In this document: piece by piece, positions 6,339-9,307 of the stretch
Layout: each line of letters begins with the position of its first letter
How positions within the stretch are numbered: the first letter of the stretch is position 1
Assembly (NCBI GenBank): GCA_030635365.1
Contig: DAOVYZ010000100.1
Location: forward strand, 1 to 9,307
From: Bacteroidales bacterium
Lineage (GTDB): Bacteria > Bacteroidota > Bacteroidia > Bacteroidales > UBA12077
Reading direction: 5' to 3'
DNA length: 9,307 nucleotides
Position numbers and translations under genes: made by a program
The notes under the pieces: generated by a model
What the model was told of the DNA's origin: nothing
Database searches by the model: none
Seen by the model: only the letters and a program-made list of their open reading frames with translations

Positions 6339-8546
6339 ATGACTGAAAAAGAAGTGAACAAATCTGTTGAGCAAAAGGAGAATGTTGAGCAGGCCGAAAA
6401 TGTGCAGGTTGAAGAAACTGTAAAAGCTGAAGAAGCTGAAAAGGTTGAAAAACCTGAGGAAGCTAAAAAGGCAGAGGAAACTGAGAAAGTTGAAAAAACA
6501 ACTAAGGTAAAAGAAACTGTTAAAGAAGAGAAAAAAGAAAAAGAAAAATATGAAAGGACTGTTGTGGAATTTGCAACACCAAGTGATGAATTTGATTGGG
6601 ATGATATCTCAAAAGAAGGAGAAGACGCTCTAACTAAGGAAAGAACCGAGTTTGAAAAAATGTATGATCAAACGCTTTCCACTATAACCGAAAATGAGGT
6701 GATTGATGGTTCTGTTGTTTCTATGAATAAACGTGAAGTGGTAATAAATATTGGTTATAAATCTGAGGGTGTTGTTAGTTTAAATGAATTTCGTTATAAT
6801 TCTGAACTAAAACCTGGTGATAAAGTTGAAGTATATGTTGAAAGTCAGGAAGACAAAGATGGACAATTAGTACTTTCTCATAAAAAAGCTAGAGCATTGC
6901 GTTCATGGGATCGTGTAAACGAAGCTCTTGAAAAAGATGAAATTATTACAGGTTTCATAAAATGTCGTACAAAGGGTGGTATGATTGTAGATGTATTTGG
7001 AATTGAAGCATTCTTGCCTGGCTCACAAATTGATGTTAAGCCAATTCGTGATTACGATGTTTATGTAGAAAAAACAATGGAATTCAAGGTTGTTAAAATT
7101 AACCATGAATTTAAAAATGTTGTTGTATCTCATAAAGCACTTATTGAAGAAGAGTTAGAACAACAGAAAAAAGAAATAATTGCTAAATTAGAAAAAGGAC
7201 AAGTTCTTGAAGGAACTGTTAAAAATATAACTTCGTATGGTGTATTTATTGATCTGGGTGGAGTAGATGGGTTAATACACATTACGGACTTGTCTTGGGG
7301 ACGAGTTAATCACCCTGAGGAAATAGTAGAATTAGATCAAAAATTAAATGTTGTAATTCTTGATTTTGATGATGATAAGAAGCGAATTGCTCTTGGATTA
7401 AAACAATTAACACCACATCCATGGGATTCTTTAGATAAAGATATTAAAGTTGGAGATTCTGTTAAAGGTAAAGTTGTTGTTTTGGCAGACTATGGTGCAT
7501 TTGTAGAAATTCAACCAGGAGTAGAAGGATTAATTCACGTATCAGAGATGTCTTGGTCGCAGCATTTAAGAAGTGCTCAGGAATTCCTACAAGTTGGTGA
7601 TGGAGTAGAAGCACAAATTCTTACTCTTGATAGAGAAGAAAGAAAAATGTCGTTAGGTATCAAACAACTTAAGACAGACCCATGGAGCAAGATTGATGAA
7701 AAGTATGTTACAGGAAGCAAGCACACTGCTACAGTAAGAAACTTTACAAATTTTGGAGTATTTGTCGAAATTGAAGAAGGTGTTGATGGTTTAATTCATA
7801 TATCAGATCTTTCTTGGACTAAGAAAATTAAGCATCCGGCTGAATTTACTTCAATAGGTGAAGGTATTGAGGTTGTAGTTCTTGAAATTGATAAGGAAAA
7901 TAGAAGATTAAGCTTGGGACATAAACAGTTAGAAGAAAATCCTTGGGATGTTTTTGAAACTGTATTTACAGTAGGTTCAATTCATGAAGGAACTGTTATA
8001 GATGTTTTTGATAAAGGTGCAGTAATTGCTTTACCATATGGTGTAGAAGGGTTTGTTACTCCAAAACATCTGGTTAAAGAAGATAAAAGTGCAGCAAAAG
8101 TTGATGAAAAATTAGATTTTAAAGTAATTGAGTTTTCTAAATCAGCAAAAAAGATTATCTTGTCGCACAGTAGAATATTTGAGGATGATAAAAAAGATGA
8201 GGCTACTGCTGATAAAAAACAAAAAAGTATAGCTAATAAGAAAGCTGTAAAGAAAATAGGTTCTAATTTAGAAAAAACAACTTTAGGGGATATTTCAGAG
8301 CTGGCATCACTTAAGAATGAAATGGAAGAGGAGCAAAAGAAAGAAATAGCTGAAAAGAAAGCTGAAATGGATGCTAAAGAAAAGGCTAAAAAGGAAAGTG
8401 TTAAAAAAGAACCGGTAAAGCCAAAAGCAAAACCAAAAGCAGAAAAGAAAGAGGAAAAGGAAAAAAAACCAGAAAAGAAAGAGGTAAAAGCTAAGGTGAA
8501 AAAAGAAAAAGAGACTGAAGATAAAAGTGATAAAAAGTCTGAATAG
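6339..8546 (+). CDS. rpsA: 30S ribosomal protein S1, long form with charged N- and C-terminal extensions
   Basis: S1 binds mRNA on the 30S subunit and helps initiation, which matters in a phylum that rarely uses Shine-Dalgarno pairing. Six S1/OB-fold repeats are visible, at about residues 118-185, 200-267, 285-356, 370-443, 457-530 and 544-611. Repeats 3 to 5 carry the classic core (SYGVFIDLGGVDGLIHITD at 299-317, DYGAFVEI at 384-391, NFGVFVEI at 471-478). TLGDISELASLK at 648-659 matches the motif usually found near the C-terminus of Bacteroidota S1. The protein is 735 residues, while those I recall are near 600. The excess is a Glu/Lys/Val/Ala-rich stretch at about 8-70 and a Lys/Glu-rich tail after 660. 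The ATG is preceded by an A/T-only stretch without Shine-Dalgarno. It is the only credible start, since the next Met is residue 108. A STAS gene follows after 29 bp. Confidence 0.96.
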   Translation: MTEKEVNKSVEQKENVEQAENVQVEETVKAEEAEKVEKPEEAKKAEETEKVEKTTKVKETVKEEKKEKEKYERTVVEFATPSDEFDWDDISKEGEDALTKERTEFEKMYDQTLSTITENEVIDGSVVSMNKREVVINIGYKSEGVVSLNEFRYNSELKPGDKVEVYVESQEDKDGQLVLSHKKARALRSWDRVNEALEKDEIITGFIKCRTKGGMIVDVFGIEAFLPGSQIDVKPIRDYDVYVEKTMEFKVVKINHEFKNVVVSHKALIEEELEQQKKEIIAKLEKGQVLEGTVKNITSYGVFIDLGGVDGLIHITDLSWGRVNHPEEIVELDQKLNVVILDFDDDKKRIALGLKQLTPHPWDSLDKDIKVGDSVKGKVVVLADYGAFVEIQPGVEGLIHVSEMSWSQHLRSAQEFLQVGDGVEAQILTLDREERKMSLGIKQLKTDPWSKIDEKYVTGSKHTATVRNFTNFGVFVEIEEGVDGLIHISDLSWTKKIKHPAEFTSIGEGIEVVVLEIDKENRRLSLGHKQLEENPWDVFETVFTVGSIHEGTVIDVFDKGAVIALPYGVEGFVTPKHLVKEDKSAAKVDEKLDFKVIEFSKSAKKIILSHSRIFEDDKKDEATADKKQKSIANKKAVKKIGSNLEKTTLGDISELASLKNEMEEEQKKEIAEKKAEMDAKEKAKKESVKKEPVKPKAKPKAEKKEEKEKKPEKKEVKAKVKKEKETEDKSDKKSE
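6360..6548 (+). repeat. Low-complexity Glu/Lys/Val-rich coding stretch (S1 residues 8-70)
   Basis: Degenerate short repeats built from GTTGAA, GCTGAA and AAA/GAA codons encode runs such as VEQAENV, VEETVKAEEAEKVEKPEE and KVEKTTKVKETV. The units are uneven and not a perfect tandem array. The stretch is probably disordered or helical, and it separates the typical MTEKE start from the FDWDD segment at residues 85-89 that precedes the first S1 repeat. Confidence 0.6.
8316..8543 (+). repeat. Low-complexity Lys/Glu-rich C-terminal tail coding stretch (S1 residues 660-735)
   Basis: After the TLGDISELASLK motif the frame continues for about 75 residues that are almost all Lys, Glu, Ala, Pro and Val, for example KKEPVKPKAKPKAEKKEEK. 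The DNA is strongly purine-rich on the coding strand. No fold is expected. The frame is intact to its TAG stop, so this is a real extension rather than read-through of a broken gene. Confidence 0.6.
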
Positions 8547-8575
8547 CTCTTTTATTTAATTAAAAATTAAGTACA

Positions 8576-8950
8576 ATGGAATTTAAGATTGAAAAACAGA
8601 AAAAGTACACCTTAATTCAAGTAATGGAGGAAAAGCTAGATACAAATGTTGCGCCTAGCTTAAAATCTGAACTGGTTTTGATCTCAGGGAAGGGAGAAAA
8701 AAACATAATTCTTGATTTAAGTAATTGCCGATATTGTGATTCATCTGGTTTAAGTGCTATTCTTGTTGCCAATCGACTTTGTAAGAATGCTAATGGAACA
8801 TTTGTCTTAACAGGCCTAAATGATGCTGTTGACAGATTAATTACCATATCGCAGTTGGATACAGTTCTGAATATTGCATATTCAACAGAGGAAGCTATTG
8901 ATATTGTTTTAAATGAAGAGAAAAGTGGCGAAGAAGGCGGTAATAAATAA
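8576..8950 (+). CDS. STAS-domain protein, anti-sigma factor antagonist (SpoIIAA/RsbV-like)
   Basis: A 124-residue single-domain protein that fits the STAS fold throughout. IILDLSNCRYCDSSGLSAIL at 44-63 is the family core. S56, the first serine of DSSG, aligns with the serine phosphorylated in SpoIIAA-type antagonists. ITISQLDTVLNI at 89-100 matches the usual C-terminal helix and strand, and an acidic and Gly-rich end follows. In the known family such proteins bind an anti-sigma kinase when unphosphorylated and so release a sigma factor, but no kinase, phosphatase or sigma gene is in the window, so its partner is unknown. It lies 29 bp after rpsA and 12 bp before ribonuclease Z. Expression with these housekeeping genes suggests a constitutive role. 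No transmembrane or signal segment is seen. Confidence 0.88.
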   Translation: MEFKIEKQKKYTLIQVMEEKLDTNVAPSLKSELVLISGKGEKNIILDLSNCRYCDSSGLSAILVANRLCKNANGTFVLTGLNDAVDRLITISQLDTVLNIAYSTEEAIDIVLNEEKSGEEGGNK

Positions 8951-8962
8951 TACCTTAATAAC

Positions 8963-9307
8963 TTGACTTTTGAATTAACAATATTGGGTAGTAGTTCTGC
9001 TGTACCAACTTCGAAAAGAAACCTAACCGCTCATGTACTTAATGTTCATGAGCGGTTTTTTTTAATTGATTGCGGTGAAGGCACTCAAATGCAGATTAGA
9101 AAAAATAAAATCCGTTTTAGTAAAATAAACAATATTTTTATTAGTCACCTTCATGGGGACCACATATTTGGACTGTTTGGACTAATTTCTACATTTAATT
9201 TGCTTAGCAGGAAACATGATTTACACATATATGCACATCAAGAGCTTGAAAATATACTGCAAGGGCATATTGACTATTTTGAGAGAACATTATCATTTAA
9301 AATAATA
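8963..9307 (+). CDS. rnz: Ribonuclease Z (tRNA 3'-processing endonuclease), 5' part, TTG start
   Basis: A zinc metallo-beta-lactamase nuclease that cuts the 3' trailer from tRNA precursors. The first 115 codons are present; the family is about 300 residues, so nearly two thirds lies past the edge. Residues 2-14 (TFELTILGSSSAV) match the usual N-terminus. IDCGEGTQMQ is at 35-44, and the metal-binding motif HLHGDH is at 62-67 with H62, H64, D66 and H67. ISTFNLL at 75-81 is also typical. The frame has no ATG or GTG between the STAS stop at 8948-8950 and this point. TTG sits exactly where the family methionine falls, and the next in-frame ATG (codon 43) would remove the conserved N-terminal strand. 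I therefore call a TTG start, 12 nt after the STAS gene. A terminator-like hairpin lies within codons 21-34. Confidence 0.93.
   Translation, partial: MTFELTILGSSSAVPTSKRNLTAHVLNVHERFFLIDCGEGTQMQIRKNKIRFSKINNIFISHLHGDHIFGLFGLISTFNLLSRKHDLHIYAHQELENILQGHIDYFERTLSFKII
9025..9063 (+). terminator. Terminator-like hairpin inside rnz coding sequence
   Basis: AACCGCTCATG at 9025-9035 and CATGAGCGGTT at 9047-9057 form a perfect 11-bp stem with six G-C pairs around an 11-nt loop. Six more T residues follow, within an uninterrupted T run from 9056 to 9063. This is the form of a Rho-independent terminator on the plus strand, but it lies within codons 21-34 of rnz. The right arm and T run encode the conserved HERFFL segment, so protein constraint explains part of it. 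It could attenuate transcription coming from rpsA, or be coincidental. Confidence 0.4.

Noticed and set aside
6360..6548. The repeated charged codons at the start of rpsA as a tandem DNA repeat or recombination site
   Set aside because: The units are irregular and stay in frame; they are explained by a low-complexity protein segment.
8547..8575. Terminator or separate promoter between rpsA and the STAS gene
   Set aside because: The 29-bp gap holds only A/T-rich sequence with a weak TTTAATT/AATTAA symmetry, no G-C stem with a T tract and no TAnnTTTG box.

Overview
The window looks like chromosomal DNA from a low-GC member of the Bacteroidota, possibly Bacteroidales or relatives, though the order is a guess. 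Three things point there. Ribosomal protein S1 has six S1 domains and ends with a TLGDISELASLK-type motif known to me from this phylum. A TAnnTTTG-type promoter box ending in TTTGCAC lies upstream of it. Genes mostly start without a clear Shine-Dalgarno sequence, in A/T-rich contexts. All families are assigned from motifs recognised by eye; no database search was possible.

Left part (1-5935, minus strand): a tightly packed nucleotide-sugar cluster. In transcription order it holds UDP-glucose 6-dehydrogenase (ugd), a UDP-glucuronate decarboxylase (UDP-xylose synthase), rfbA, rfbC, rfbD, and a phosphoglucomutase/phosphomannomutase cut by the left edge. Gaps are 62, 2, 5, 11 and 38 bp, so one operon is likely. 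Together the genes can make UDP-glucuronate and UDP-xylose from UDP-glucose, and three of the four steps from glucose-1-phosphate to dTDP-L-rhamnose. The mutase would supply glucose-1-phosphate. The dTDP-glucose 4,6-dehydratase (rfbB/rmlB) and a UDP-glucose pyrophosphorylase are not in the window. No glycosyltransferase, flippase or polymerase is present, so this is precursor supply for surface glycans rather than a full polysaccharide locus.

Middle (5936-6338): a 403-bp A/T-rich divergent intergenic region. It holds a good Bacteroidota-type promoter box for rpsA, a second candidate box, two short dyads, a (TAAA)4 tract and a possible 7-codon upstream ORF just before rpsA.

Right part (6339-9307, plus strand): rpsA, a small STAS-domain protein of the anti-sigma-factor-antagonist type, and the first 115 codons of ribonuclease Z, which appears to start at TTG. 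The gaps are 29 and 12 bp, so co-transcription is plausible. The rpsA product has unusually long Lys/Glu-rich low-complexity tails at both ends. A perfect 11-bp hairpin followed by a T tract, shaped like an intrinsic terminator, lies inside the 5' part of the ribonuclease Z gene.

I see no mobile element, CRISPR array, tRNA or rRNA, and no wholly new system. The most unusual observations are the hairpin inside rnz, the S1 tails, and the rml set without rmlB beside a UDP-xylose branch.
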